A stretch of 64,000 bases of DNA from NCBI GenBank assembly GCA_041395625.1, contig JAWLAE010000005.1, forward strand, positions 1-64,000. The letters are read 5' to 3'. This document shows, one piece after another, positions 1 to 9,287 of this stretch; position 1 is the first letter of the stretch; each line of letters opens with the position of its first letter. This DNA is from CADEED01 sp041395625. Its GTDB lineage: Bacteria > Pseudomonadota > Gammaproteobacteria > Steroidobacterales > Steroidobacteraceae. The notes beneath the pieces are model-generated. The model was not told the origin of the DNA, made no database searches, and saw only the letters and a program-made list of their open reading frames with translations. The position numbers and the translations under genes are program-made.

Positions 1-77
1 AGGGCGACTGCCAACAGGCTCCCGGGCTTGCCCAGGCCGACGCGGTACGGGAACTTATTGGCCGACGTCAGATGCAT
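1..77 (-). CDS. possible 5' end of an unidentified gene running off the left edge
   Basis: On the minus strand an ATG at 77-75 opens a frame that stays free of stops to the window edge (about 25 codons), reading roughly MHLTSANKFPYRVGLGKPG and then becoming hydrophobic. It would be divergent from the permease gene at 102. The stretch is too short to recognise a family, and in GC-rich DNA a chance open frame of this length is common. It is listed only because a divergent gene start is the natural explanation for this position. Confidence 0.2.
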   Translation of the reverse strand, partial: MHLTSANKFPYRVGLGKPGSLLAVA

Positions 78-101
78 AGCGTCCGATGTTAGCATTGCCC
101 T

Positions 102-1199
102 ATGGCCGCTGACTTCAATTCATCCTTCTACCGCAAGTCGTTCGCCGTACTCGCGCTCGGGCTCGTGGGTTATGGCCTGCTGCGCGTCCTCGAGCCATTC
201 TGGGGTGCGCTCACGTGGGCGGCGTTCTTTGCCTTCATCGCGCACCCCGTGCAGGTGCGGCTGACCCGCAAACTACATGGCCGCGACGGTCTGGCCGCCG
301 GCATCATCACCGCGTTGATGCCCATCGTCGTGCTTGCGCCGCTCGCCATTCTCGGCACGGTATTCGTGCAGCAGGTGCGCACCCTGATCCTGAAGATCCA
401 GCAGGGCGGGTTGCAGTTCGATCGGCCGCTGTTCGACAACTGGGAGAGCTATCCGATCATCGGACCGGCGGCCCGCTATGTGCGCGAAATCGTACCGATT
501 ACGGCGGAACAGGTGCAGGGCTGGTTGGTAGACGCAGCACAGGGTGTACTGAAACCGCTGGCCGCTGCGGGCGGCACCATCGTGCTGGGCGCCCTCGCGT
601 CGGTGATCGGCTTTTTTCTGATGCTGTTCCTGTTGTTCTTCCTGTTGCGCGACGGCGAGCAAATGTTCACCCGCGTGGCACGTCTGGTGCCACTGTCGAG
701 CGAGCGGCGTGATCCGCTCATCAGACATCTTGCCAATGTGACGCGCGCAGTCGTCTATGGCACCGGCCTCACGGCGATCCTGCAGGGGTTGTTAGTCGGT
801 ATCGGCTTTGCGTTCGCGGGTCTGCCGTCGCCGGTGGTGTTCGGAGTACTCGCGGCGATCATGGCGCTGCTGCCAGCCGGCGGTACGGCGATCGTCTGGG
901 TGCCGGCGGTCGCTTACCTCGCCTTTGCGCAACGCTGGGGCGCGGCGCTCTTCCTGCTGGTTTGGGGCGTCGTCGTGTCGGTATCCGACAATCTCATTCG
1001 CCCGCTGCTCATTTCGCGAAGTGGGCCAGTCTCGACGTTGATCGTGTTCGTCGGCGTAATCGGCGGTGTCGCGGCGTTCGGTGCGATCGGCGTGATCATC
1101 GGCCCCGTATTTCTGACGCTCGTGACGGCGCTAGTGACCTTCGCGGACGAGATGCTCGATGCAGACGAGGGCGATCAGCCCATTGATCCGCCCGTTTAG
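102..1199 (+). CDS. AI-2E family transporter (PerM/YdiK-type permease)
   Basis: A 365-residue polytopic inner-membrane protein. Paired hydrophobic segments lie at about 15-50 and 65-95, a soluble stretch at about 100-150, and a dense block of membrane segments from about 155 to 345, the usual shape of the AI-2E/PerM (UPF0118) family. Family members are thought to export small molecules or ions; the AI-2 exporter label applies to one member and should not be taken as the substrate here. The start is the ATG at 102 (MAADFNSS). uvrD follows after 44 bp on the same strand. No specificity can be read from the sequence. Confidence 0.85.
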   Translation: MAADFNSSFYRKSFAVLALGLVGYGLLRVLEPFWGALTWAAFFAFIAHPVQVRLTRKLHGRDGLAAGIITALMPIVVLAPLAILGTVFVQQVRTLILKIQQGGLQFDRPLFDNWESYPIIGPAARYVREIVPITAEQVQGWLVDAAQGVLKPLAAAGGTIVLGALASVIGFFLMLFLLFFLLRDGEQMFTRVARLVPLSSERRDPLIRHLANVTRAVVYGTGLTAILQGLLVGIGFAFAGLPSPVVFGVLAAIMALLPAGGTAIVWVPAVAYLAFAQRWGAALFLLVWGVVVSVSDNLIRPLLISRSGPVSTLIVFVGVIGGVAAFGAIGVIIGPVFLTLVTALVTFADEMLDADEGDQPIDPPV

Positions 1200-1243
1200 G
1201 GCACACCAGATAGCGGGGCGGCGCTGCTACAATTCGCGCCCTC

Positions 1244-3424
1244 ATGGATGTCTCCGCACTTCTGAATCCGCTCAACGACGCGCAGCGCGCCGCCGTGACC
1301 GCGCCCGTGGGTCCCGTACTCGTGCTGGCGGGTGCGGGCAGCGGCAAAACCCGCGTGCTCACGCACCGCATCGGCTGGCTCATCCAGACCGAAGGCGCGT
1401 CGCCGCACTCGATCATGGCGGTCACTTTCACGAACAAGGCTGCCGCGGAGATGCGCGCGCGCATCGAGGGGCTGCTCGGCATCCCGGCCGCCGCGATGTG
1501 GGTCGGCACCTTTCACGGCATCGCGCACCGGTTGCTGCGGCTGCACTGGCGGGAAGCTGGGCTGAAACAGAGTTTTCAGATCCTCGATTCGGAAGATCAG
1601 CTGCGGCTCATCCGTAAGATCGTCAAGGCCCAGAACCTTGACGAGGCACGCTGGGTACCGCGCGAGATCCAGTGGTTCATCAATTCGAACAAGGACGAGG
1701 GCCATCGGCCCGCGACGATGAAGGTGGGCGATGATCCGACGCGACGTCAGCTCGTCAAACTGTACGGCGACTACGAAGAGCAGTGTCAGCGGATGGGCGT
1801 CGTCGATTTCGCCGAGCTGTTGCTGCGCGCCTTCGAGCTGTGGCGCGACAATCCGGATGTGCTGCAGCACTATCGTCAGCGCTTCCGGCACGTGCTGATC
1901 GACGAATTCCAGGATACGAATGCCATTCAATATGCCTGGACGAAGCTGCTGGCGGGCAAGGACGGCGCGCCGTTCGTCGTGGGCGACGACGATCAGTCCA
2001 TCTATCGCTGGCGTGGTGCGCGGGTGGAGAACCTGCAGCAGTTCACCAAAGACTTTCCGGCCGGCAAGCTGTTCCGCCTGGAGCAGAACTACCGCTCCAC
2101 TGGCAATATTCTCGCTGCCGCCAATGCACTGATTGCTAACAACTCGGGTCGCCTCGGCAAGAATCTCTGGACCAGCGGTGCCGAGGGCGAGCCGATCCGC
2201 CTGTATGCCGCCTTCAACGAGCGCGATGAAGCCGAGTTCGTGATGCAGCGCATCCGCGATTGGGTGGCGCAAGGCGGCGCGCGGCGCGACGTTGCAATCC
2301 TGTATCGTTCCAATGCTCAGTCACGTGTCTTCGAGGAAGTGTTCCTCGCCACGCGCACGCCTTATCGCGTGTATGGCGGTCTGCGCTTCTTCGAACGCGC
2401 AGAAATCAAGGACGCCCTCGCTTACCTGCGGCTGATCGCCAATCACGACGACGACACCTCGTTCGAGCGCATCGTCAATCTGCCGACCCGTGGCATTGGC
2501 GCGAAGAGTGTCGATGACATCCGCATGGCCGCACGCGGTGCGGGTTCGTCGCTGTGGCGTGCGGCGGCGGCGAGCCTCACCGACGGCTCGCTCGGAACCC
2601 GTGCGCAGGGCGCGCTGTCTGGCTTCATGCAGCTGATCCTGCGGCTGCGCCAGGAGATCGCGGACCTGCCGCTGCACGAGCAGGTGGACCATGTGCTGAA
2701 CGCGAGCGGGTTGTTGGATCATCACCGCAAGGAAAAGGCCGAGCGTGGCGAAGCGCGGGTGGAGAACCTGCTGGAACTCGTCTCGGCCGCCCGCGGCTTC
2801 GAGCCCGAGGGCGCCGCGGCCGAGGATGTGCAGTTGCCGCCGCTCGAGGCGTTCCTCGCCCACGCCGCGCTCGAATCGGGCGAGGGCCAGGCCGAGGCCT
2901 GGGAGGACTGCATCCAGATGATGACGCTGCATACCGCCAAGGGTCTGGAGTTCCCCGTCGTATTCCTGTGCGGCATGGAAGACGGCCTGTTCCCGCACCA
3001 GCGCTCGCTCAACGATCTCGACGGTGTGGAAGAAGAGCGTCGGCTTTGTTACGTCGGTGCGACGCGCGCCATGCGCCAGTTGTTCCTCACCTACGCCGAG
3101 CAACGGCGGCTGCACGGGCAGGACAATTATTGCCAGGCGTCGCGTTTCATCCAGGAGATCCCCGAGGAATTGCTGGAGGAAGTCCGGCCGCGCGTGCAGG
3201 TGTCGCGGCCTGTGGCGGCTGGCCGATTCAAGCCGCCCGTCGAGGACAGCGCCGCGAACGGCGGCCTGCGGCTGGGCGCGCGCGTGAAGCATGCCAAGTT
3301 CGGCCAGGGCGTGGTGCTCGACGTCGAGGGTCAGGGCCCGAGCGCGCGCGTGCAGGTCAACTTCGAATCGCAAGGCACCAAATGGCTGATGCTGCAGTAC
3401 GCCAATCTCGAGGGCATCCGGTGA
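1244..3424 (+). CDS. uvrD: DNA helicase II, UvrD
   Basis: A 726-residue superfamily 1A 3'-5' helicase used in nucleotide excision and mismatch repair. Walker A (AGAGSGKT) is at residues 29-36, the Walker B region reads DEFQDTN, and motif III reads VGDDDQSIYRWRGA. The C-terminal motifs include TLHTAKGLEFP and the VGATRA box. The last 50 residues form the Tudor-like tail typical of UvrD/PcrA (KHAKFGQGVV...ANLEGI). Length matches E. coli UvrD (720). A TACAAT-like -10 sits at 1228-1233 just before the ATG, but no good -35 was found. The stop overlaps the pyrF start (GTGA), so the two are translationally coupled. Confidence 0.97.
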   Translation: MDVSALLNPLNDAQRAAVTAPVGPVLVLAGAGSGKTRVLTHRIGWLIQTEGASPHSIMAVTFTNKAAAEMRARIEGLLGIPAAAMWVGTFHGIAHRLLRLHWREAGLKQSFQILDSEDQLRLIRKIVKAQNLDEARWVPREIQWFINSNKDEGHRPATMKVGDDPTRRQLVKLYGDYEEQCQRMGVVDFAELLLRAFELWRDNPDVLQHYRQRFRHVLIDEFQDTNAIQYAWTKLLAGKDGAPFVVGDDDQSIYRWRGARVENLQQFTKDFPAGKLFRLEQNYRSTGNILAAANALIANNSGRLGKNLWTSGAEGEPIRLYAAFNERDEAEFVMQRIRDWVAQGGARRDVAILYRSNAQSRVFEEVFLATRTPYRVYGGLRFFERAEIKDALAYLRLIANHDDDTSFERIVNLPTRGIGAKSVDDIRMAARGAGSSLWRAAAASLTDGSLGTRAQGALSGFMQLILRLRQEIADLPLHEQVDHVLNASGLLDHHRKEKAERGEARVENLLELVSAARGFEPEGAAAEDVQLPPLEAFLAHAALESGEGQAEAWEDCIQMMTLHTAKGLEFPVVFLCGMEDGLFPHQRSLNDLDGVEEERRLCYVGATRAMRQLFLTYAEQRRLHGQDNYCQASRFIQEIPEELLEEVRPRVQVSRPVAAGRFKPPVEDSAANGGLRLGARVKHAKFGQGVVLDVEGQGPSARVQVNFESQGTKWLMLQYANLEGIR

Positions 3425-4239
3425 GCGCGTTCGAGAGACGGCTGCAGGCTGCCTGGCGTACTAACAATTCACTCGTCTGCATTGGTCTCGATCCGGAGCC
3501 AGCACGCTTGCCATCTGCGGTACGCGCTCGGCCGCAGGCGATTTTCGAATTCAACAAAGCGATCGTCGATGCTACCTGCGATCTAGTCGCCGCCTACAAG
3601 CCGCAGTTTGCACACTACGCCGCCGAGCGCGCCGAGGAACAGCTCGAACGCACGATCGGCTATATCCGCGAGCGAGCGCCGACGGCGCTGATCATCCTCG
3701 ACAGCAAGCGCGGCGACATCGGCAGCACCGCGGAGCGCTATGCGCGTGAAGCCTTCGATCGGTACGGCGCCGATGCCGTCACGGTCAATCCCTATCTTGG
3801 CCAGGACTCCTTGCAGCCGTTCCTGGAGCGTGGCGACCGTGGCGTGATCATCCTGTGTCGCACGTCGAATCCCGGCGCGCGCGACTTCCAGGATCTGCGC
3901 CTGGCGGACGGTCGGACGCTGTACCAGACAGTGGCAGACAAGGTGGCGCAGAACTGGAACAGCCAGGGCAACTGCATGCTGGTGGTCGGCGCCACCTATC
4001 CAGACGAGCTTGGCGAACTGCGCGCGCGTGTCGGCGATCTCCCATTTCTGGTGCCAGGGGTCGGCGCCCAGGGCGGTGACGTCGCGCAGGCTGTGACCCG
4101 TGGCCGCACTGCGAACGGCACCGGCTTGCTGGTGAGTTCATCGCGCGCCATCCTTTACGCCGGTAGCGGGGCGGACTTCGCAGCTGCAGCACGTGCCGCC
4201 GCCGCAGATCTGCAGGCTGCCATCAACGAACACCGCTAA
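3421..4239 (+). CDS. pyrF: orotidine 5'-phosphate decarboxylase (type 2 PyrF)
   Basis: A 272-residue enzyme converting OMP to UMP, the last step of de novo pyrimidine synthesis. The diagnostic type 2 motif LDSKRGDIGSTA holds the catalytic Lys/Asp pair, followed by the conserved NPYLGQDSLQPF segment and a phosphate-binding PGVGAQGGD loop near the C-terminus. The GTG at 3421 is chosen because it overlaps the uvrD stop (GTGA) and gives an N-terminus (SAFERRLQAAW) matching the family. The frame stays open far upstream, but that part lies inside uvrD and is a shadow. This is the longer type 2 form, not the roughly 230-residue E. coli type. Confidence 0.95.
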   Translation: MSAFERRLQAAWRTNNSLVCIGLDPEPARLPSAVRARPQAIFEFNKAIVDATCDLVAAYKPQFAHYAAERAEEQLERTIGYIRERAPTALIILDSKRGDIGSTAERYAREAFDRYGADAVTVNPYLGQDSLQPFLERGDRGVIILCRTSNPGARDFQDLRLADGRTLYQTVADKVAQNWNSQGNCMLVVGATYPDELGELRARVGDLPFLVPGVGAQGGDVAQAVTRGRTANGTGLLVSSSRAILYAGSGADFAAAARAAAADLQAAINEHR

Positions 4240-4281
4240 CAGCACGCTTCTCGGGCGCGCTTGCGAGTAAACTAGGCGGCC

Positions 4282-5655
4282 ATGAAGATCGTCATCCTTG
4301 GCGCTGGCCAAGTGGGCCGTACTGCAGCCCATCATCTGTCCCGCGAAGAAGCCAACGAGGTGACGGTCGTCGACACGGACGAGGACGTGTTGCGCGATCT
4401 GCAGGATCGGCTCGATATCCGCACCGTGTCCGGCAACGCGGCGTACCCGTCGGTGCTCGAGGCGGCCGGTGCCGCCACGGCCGACGTGCTCGTCGCACTC
4501 ACGTCGAGCGACGAAGTCAATATCGTGGCCTGCGAAGTGGCCTATGCCCTGTATCGAACGCGAGTCAAGATCGCACGCATCCGGTCGGCTGAGTACACGC
4601 GCCATCCGAAACTATTCAGCGATGAAGCGTTCTCGGTAGACGTCTGGATCAGTCCCGAGCAACTGGTCACCGAGTACATCGAGCGGCTGATCCGTTACCC
4701 AGGCGCGCTGCAGGTGCTCGACTTCGCCGATGGCCGCGTGCGGCTGGTCAGCGTCCGTGCCCGGCCAGGCGGTTTGTTAGTGGGTCAGCGGCTGCGCACG
4801 CTGCGCGAGCATCTTCCGAACACCGAAGGGCGGGTGGTCGCGATCTATCGCGGCGGCCGCAGCATCGTACCCGATGGCGACACTGTCATCGAAGATGGTG
4901 ACGAAGTGTTCTTTCTGGCCGCGCGACAGGACATCCGCACGTTCATGGCAGAGATGCGCAAGGAAGAGCCGCCGGTCCGTCGCGTCGTGATCGCCGGCGG
5001 CGGCAATATCGGTTTCCGCGTGGCGAAAGAGCTCGAGGAAACGAATCAGGTCAAGCTGATCGAGCGCGACGCGAAACGGGCGCGGCGCGTGTCCGAGCGT
5101 CTGCGCAATACCATCGTGTTGAATGGCGACGCGGCGGATGAAGAACTGCTGATCGAAGAGAATATCGACAGTTGCGATGTCTTTGCGGCACTCACCAATT
5201 CCGAAGAAGCCAATATCCTCTCCGCGATGCTCGCCAAGCGGCTAGGCGCCAAGAAGGTGATGGCGCTGATCAACAAGCCGTCGTACGGCGAACTGATGGA
5301 AAGCGGGTCTATCGACATCGCGATCTCACCGCAGACTATCACCATCGGTTCGTTGCTCGCACATGTGCGGCGCGCCGACGTTGTTCGCGTCCATAGCCTG
5401 CGGCGCGGCGCGGCCGAGGCACTCGAGACGATCGTGCACGGTGATGAAAAAAGCTCGCAGGTGGTCGGCCGCCGCATCGAGGACATCAAGTTGCCTGCGG
5501 GAGCATCGATCGGTGCGATCGCACGCGGCGACCAGGTCTTCATGGCACATCACGACACGCTCATCGCGCCCGATGATCACGTGATCATCTTCATGTCCGA
5601 TCGCCGCCACGTCGAACAGATCGAGCGGCTGTTCCTCGGCGGCAGCGGGCGCTAG
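4282..5655 (+). CDS. trkA: Trk potassium uptake regulatory protein TrkA
   Basis: A 457-residue peripheral membrane protein that binds NAD(H) and gates the TrkH channel. Two RCK modules are visible. The first Rossmann fold starts at residue 1 (ILGAGQVGRTAA) and the second at about 235 (IAGGGNIGFRVA). Each is followed by a TrkA_C region (VRARPGGLLVGQRL... and ...IEDIKLPAGASIGAI). Length equals E. coli TrkA (458). trkH follows after 24 bp on the same strand, giving the expected two-gene operon. The fmt/rsmB genes that precede trkA in many gammaproteobacteria are not present; pyrF lies upstream instead. Confidence 0.97.
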   Translation: MKIVILGAGQVGRTAAHHLSREEANEVTVVDTDEDVLRDLQDRLDIRTVSGNAAYPSVLEAAGAATADVLVALTSSDEVNIVACEVAYALYRTRVKIARIRSAEYTRHPKLFSDEAFSVDVWISPEQLVTEYIERLIRYPGALQVLDFADGRVRLVSVRARPGGLLVGQRLRTLREHLPNTEGRVVAIYRGGRSIVPDGDTVIEDGDEVFFLAARQDIRTFMAEMRKEEPPVRRVVIAGGGNIGFRVAKELEETNQVKLIERDAKRARRVSERLRNTIVLNGDAADEELLIEENIDSCDVFAALTNSEEANILSAMLAKRLGAKKVMALINKPSYGELMESGSIDIAISPQTITIGSLLAHVRRADVVRVHSLRRGAAEALETIVHGDEKSSQVVGRRIEDIKLPAGASIGAIARGDQVFMAHHDTLIAPDDHVIIFMSDRRHVEQIERLFLGGSGR

Positions 5656-5679
5656 CCTGTCTAGCCTGGTGGCCAGAAC

Positions 5680-7128
5680 TTGTTAGCCATCGCGCATGTT
5701 CTCGGAGCGATGCTGGCGTTCTTCAGCGTCGCCTACATCGTGCCGATCGCCTGGTCGCTGGGCTCCGGCGACGGCGCGGTGCTGGATTTCGTGATTGCGG
5801 CGGCGGTGAACGTCGCGGTCGGGCTGACGATCGCCTGGTCTACGCGGCGCTATCGACGCGAACTTAAGGCGCGCGATGGCTTCATATTGGTCACGCTCTC
5901 GTGGGTGTTGATGTCTGCATCCGCAGCGATTCCCTTGATGATCGCCATTCCCGATCTCAGCTTCACGGATGCCTATTTCGAAGCGGTCTCGGGGCTCACG
6001 ACCACCGGCTCCACTGTGCTGCATGGTCTCGATTTCCTGCCGCCATCGATCAACATCTGGCGCACGATGCTGCACTGGCTTGGCGGCATCGGCATCATCG
6101 TGCTGGCGGTGGCCATTCTGCCGCTGCTGGGAGTCGGCGGCATGCAGCTCTACAAGGCCGAGACCCCCGGACCTGTCAAGGATGAAAAGCTCACGCCGCG
6201 CATTACCGAGACCGCGAAGGCGCTGTGGCTCACGTACCTGATATTCACCCTGGTTGGCATCGCCGCGCTGAAGCTCTGCGGCTTGAGCTGGCTCGACTCC
6301 GTCTGTCACGCCTTCTCCGTGATGGCGCTCGGCGGCTTCTCGTCGCGCGACGCCAGCATCGGCGCCTTCGACACGACGGCCGTGGAGATCGTGCTGTCCG
6401 TACTGATGGTGCTCGCCTCGGTCAGTTTCGCGCGACATTTCATGGCGCTGCGGACGCTGTCGTTGAAGTCCTATGCCCGCGACACGCAAGGCAAGGCGGT
6501 GCTGATGGTCCTCGGCGGCAGCCTGGTGTTCATATCCGCCTTGCTGACGATTTCCGGGACCTATCCCACATTCTGGGAGTCACTGCGGCATGCCACGTTC
6601 AACGTGATTTCCGTGGCGACGACGACTGGCTTCTCGTCGGAAGACTACGAAAAGTGGCCGCTGTTCGCGCCCGTCTGGATGCTGTTCCTGTCCTGCATTC
6701 TGTGCAGTACGGGCTCGACCGGCGGCGGCATCAAGATGTTCCGCACCTTGCTGCTGTGGCGGCAAGCGGCGCGCGAGCTGAAGCAGCTCGTGCACCCGAG
6801 CGCCGTGATTCCGATCCGCATCGGCGGCGACGTCGTCCCCGATCGGATCATCTATTCCGTGCTGGCGTTCATCTTTCTATACTTCATGACGGTAGCCGCC
6901 ATTACCTTCGGTCTGCTGCTGACCGGCCTCGATATCGTCTCGTCGCTCTCCGCCGCTGTCGCGTCCTTGAACAATCTGGGTCCGGCGCTGGGCGAAGTTG
7001 GGCCCTCGACCACCTATGAATCACTGACCGACGCGCAGACCTGGATCTGCACGGCCGCCATGATCCTGGGGCGGCTGGAGATCTTCAGCGTGCTCGTGTT
7101 GTTCACACCGGTGTTCTGGCGCAAATAG
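5680..7128 (+). CDS. trkH: Trk potassium uptake transmembrane protein TrkH
   Basis: A 482-residue K+ channel subunit of the inner membrane. All four pore loops of the TrkH/KtrB fold can be read: LTTTGST (about 107), GGFSSR (about 222), TTGFSS (about 313) and NNLGP (about 432), each with the filter glycine. The frame begins with TTG at 5680, which gives the N-terminal helix LAIAHVLGAMLAFFSVAY expected for TrkH. The ATG at 5710 would cut into this helix, so the TTG is preferred. It sits 24 bp after trkA, its gating partner. Confidence 0.95.
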   Translation: MLAIAHVLGAMLAFFSVAYIVPIAWSLGSGDGAVLDFVIAAAVNVAVGLTIAWSTRRYRRELKARDGFILVTLSWVLMSASAAIPLMIAIPDLSFTDAYFEAVSGLTTTGSTVLHGLDFLPPSINIWRTMLHWLGGIGIIVLAVAILPLLGVGGMQLYKAETPGPVKDEKLTPRITETAKALWLTYLIFTLVGIAALKLCGLSWLDSVCHAFSVMALGGFSSRDASIGAFDTTAVEIVLSVLMVLASVSFARHFMALRTLSLKSYARDTQGKAVLMVLGGSLVFISALLTISGTYPTFWESLRHATFNVISVATTTGFSSEDYEKWPLFAPVWMLFLSCILCSTGSTGGGIKMFRTLLLWRQAARELKQLVHPSAVIPIRIGGDVVPDRIIYSVLAFIFLYFMTVAAITFGLLLTGLDIVSSLSAAVASLNNLGPALGEVGPSTTYESLTDAQTWICTAAMILGRLEIFSVLVLFTPVFWRK

Positions 7129-7370
7129 GGCCTCGTGGCATGCAACCAATGGCAGGGTTGCCGCATCTGAATGGATGACGGGAGCCGTATCGCCATCCCT
7201 CGTGGTCTGCGTACCGTGACTGCCATCTCCCAGGACCCAATCGGGCGATGCAGACGAGCGTGTCGGTCCCTGAGAATTTCCGGCTCTGCGGCGAGCACGG
7301 CTCCCGTCCCTCAATCGCGCCCGCGCGCTGTACTTGCGGCGGGCTCTGTACCCCGCCAGTATCGCGCTGC
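7129..7370. other. 242-bp gap between trkH and the TRAP genes with a 12-bp inverted repeat
   Basis: No gene is evident here. A perfect 12-bp inverted repeat, GACGGGAGCCGT at 7177-7188 and its complement at 7297-7308, could fold a long-range stem with a loop of about 108 nt in the leader of the TRAP operon. A smaller hairpin GCAACC/GGTTGC (7142-7147/7156-7161) lies just after the trkH stop, with no T tract. A GGCGGG/CCCGCC pair lies close to the dctQ start. The function of these structures is not known; a transcription boundary or leader regulation is possible. Confidence 0.4.
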
Positions 7371-7889
7371 ATGAGCGCGGCTGACGGTACTCTTCCTGGC
7401 AAATCGAGCTTGATCGACCGCCTTTCCGATGCATTGGGACGCGCCATCTCCTGGCTGACTCTCGCGATGGTGTTGGTAACGCTCGTGGTGGTGGTGCTGC
7501 GCTACGTGTTCGGGATTGGCGTGATCTGGCTGCAGGAATCCATCACTTGGATGCATGCGGTGGTGTTCATGTTGGGCGCGAGTTATGCCCTGCGGCAGGA
7601 AGACCACGTGCGGGTCGACGTCTTGTATCGGCGCGCGACGCCGCGGCAACGGGGCTGGATCGACGTCCTCGGCAGCCTGCTGTTCCTGCTGCCATTCTGC
7701 GCCTACATCCTCTATACGAGTTGGCCTTACGTCGCGGCGTCGTTCGCGGTGCGCGAGGCATCGCGCGAAGCAAACGGGCTTCCGGGGCTGTTCCTGCTCA
7801 AGGCCGTCATCCCGTTGATGGCTGTCTTGTTAGCGCTGCAGGCACTGGCGGATCTGCGCCGCGCGGTGCACCGGATTCGGGGCGGCTGA
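7371..7889 (+). CDS. TRAP transporter small permease (DctQ-like)
   Basis: A 172-residue integral membrane protein with four predicted helices at about 25-45, 55-75, 95-120 and 140-160. It shows the TRAP small-subunit signature: VVVLRYVFGIGVIWLQE, then a charged VRVDVLYRR loop. The ATG at 7371 (MSAADGTLP) is chosen; the frame opens upstream, but that extension is Cys/Arg-rich and unlike the family. The large permease follows 12 bp downstream. No DctP/TakP binding-protein gene lies on either side, so the substrate (usually an organic acid) cannot be guessed and the receptor must be encoded elsewhere. Confidence 0.9.
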   Translation: MSAADGTLPGKSSLIDRLSDALGRAISWLTLAMVLVTLVVVVLRYVFGIGVIWLQESITWMHAVVFMLGASYALRQEDHVRVDVLYRRATPRQRGWIDVLGSLLFLLPFCAYILYTSWPYVAASFAVREASREANGLPGLFLLKAVIPLMAVLLALQALADLRRAVHRIRGG

Positions 7890-7901
7890 CAGTACCCCAC
7901 C

Positions 7902-9287
7902 ATGGAAATCGCGGCGCTGTTGTTGTTTCTGGTGGTGGTGCTCGCGCTGCTCGCCGGCTTTCCCGTGGCGTTCACGCTGGCTGGCGTATCGCTGCTGTTC
8001 GCGCTCGCTGCCCAGGCTCTGGGCTGGTTCGATGCCTCGTATCTGGAGGCACTCCCGAGCCGCATCTTCGGCACCATGCAGAACGAAACGCTGATCGCCG
8101 TACCGTTATTCGTGTTCATGGGGCTGGTGCTCGAACGCGCCCGCATCGCCGAAGATTTGCTGGAAACCTTGGGGCTGCTGTTCGGCCGCATACGCGGCGG
8201 TCTTGGCTTTTCCGTGCTGATCGTCGGCACCTTGTTAGCCGCGAGCACGGGCATAGTGGGTGCCACGGTCGTCACCATGGGCCTGCTTTGCCTGCCGACG
8301 ATGCTCAAGCGGGGCTACAGCTTAGAAATATCCACGGGCGCGATCTGCGCCGCCGGTACTCTCGGGCAGATCATTCCGCCGTCCATCATTCTCGTACTGC
8401 TGGGCGACGTGCTGTCATCGGCCTATTCCCAGGCGCAACTGCGGCAGGGCATCTACTCGCCCGAGACCATCTCGGTAGGCGATTTGTTTCTGGGTGCGCT
8501 GCTGCCTGGTCTGTTGCTGGTGGGACTCTATCTGTTGTACCTGGCCGCGGTCGCGCTCTGGCAGCCGGCGTCGATGCCAGCGTTACCGGTCGCCGAGCGG
8601 GATGCCGCGCGCGTGCACGGCTTCGGCTTGCGTGTACTGCGCGTGCTGGTGGCGCCACTCGTGCTGATCGTAGCTGTATTGGGCTCGATCGTTTCGGGCG
8701 TGGCCACACCGACCGAGGCGGCGGCAGTCGGCGCAGCCGGCGCGCTGCTGCTCGCACTCATGCGCCGCCAACTGACGCTCGCCAGGTTGCGCGAAATCAT
8801 GCAGGGCACCGTTCGCATGAGCGCGATGGTGTTCATGATCCTGATCGGCGCCGCGGTCTTTTCCATCGTCTTCCGCGGCTTGGGCGGCGACGATGTCGTA
8901 CATGAATTGCTGACGGGCCTGCCCGGCGGCGTTCTTGGCGCCATGCTGATCGTGATGCTGGTGATGTTCGTGCTGGGTTTCGTGCTCGATTTCATCGAGA
9001 TCACCTACGTCGTCGTGCCGATCGTAGGTCCCGTGCTGCTGGCGATGGGACTCGACCCGGTGTGGCTCGGCGTGATGATCGCCATCAACCTGCAGACGTC
9101 TTTCCTGACCCCGCCGTTTGGCTTCGCGCTGTTCTATCTGCGCGGCGTGGCGCCGCCGGAAGTGAGAACGAGCACGATCTATCGGGGTGCGTTGCCGTTC
9201 GTCGCGCTGCAGTTGATCGCGCTGGCCGTGATCGCGATCTGGCCGCAGATCGTGACCTGGCTGCCGAAGGCTGTCTACGCTGACTGA
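7902..9287 (+). CDS. TRAP transporter large permease (DctM-like)
   Basis: A 461-residue ion-coupled membrane subunit with about 12 helices. The N-terminus LLLFLVVVLALLAGFPVAF and the conserved inner loops (AGTLGQIIPPSIILVLLGD near residue 150; LQTSFLTPPFGFALFYLRG near residue 400) are typical of the DctM superfamily. The length suits the mannitol/chloroaromatic-type large subunit. It is coexpressed with the small permease just upstream. Its stop abuts the stop of the convergent CBS-domain gene with no spacer, and no terminator hairpin separates them. Confidence 0.93.
   Translation: MEIAALLLFLVVVLALLAGFPVAFTLAGVSLLFALAAQALGWFDASYLEALPSRIFGTMQNETLIAVPLFVFMGLVLERARIAEDLLETLGLLFGRIRGGLGFSVLIVGTLLAASTGIVGATVVTMGLLCLPTMLKRGYSLEISTGAICAAGTLGQIIPPSIILVLLGDVLSSAYSQAQLRQGIYSPETISVGDLFLGALLPGLLLVGLYLLYLAAVALWQPASMPALPVAERDAARVHGFGLRVLRVLVAPLVLIVAVLGSIVSGVATPTEAAAVGAAGALLLALMRRQLTLARLREIMQGTVRMSAMVFMILIGAAVFSIVFRGLGGDDVVHELLTGLPGGVLGAMLIVMLVMFVLGFVLDFIEITYVVVPIVGPVLLAMGLDPVWLGVMIAINLQTSFLTPPFGFALFYLRGVAPPEVRTSTIYRGALPFVALQLIALAVIAIWPQIVTWLPKAVYAD

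Noticed and set aside
1196..3373. Long antisense open frames opposite uvrD
   Set aside because: They mirror the uvrD coding pattern, have no recognisable domain and would need complete overlap with a conserved essential repair gene.
2554..3420. N-terminal extension of pyrF by almost 290 codons
   Set aside because: The extension lies inside uvrD and is not homologous to anything in PyrF; the GTG overlapping the uvrD stop gives a normal length.
7547..8905. Long open frame of 452 codons over the TRAP genes in another frame
   Set aside because: Arg/Ala/Gly-rich composition without domains, fully overlapping two clear membrane-protein genes; a typical GC-rich shadow frame.
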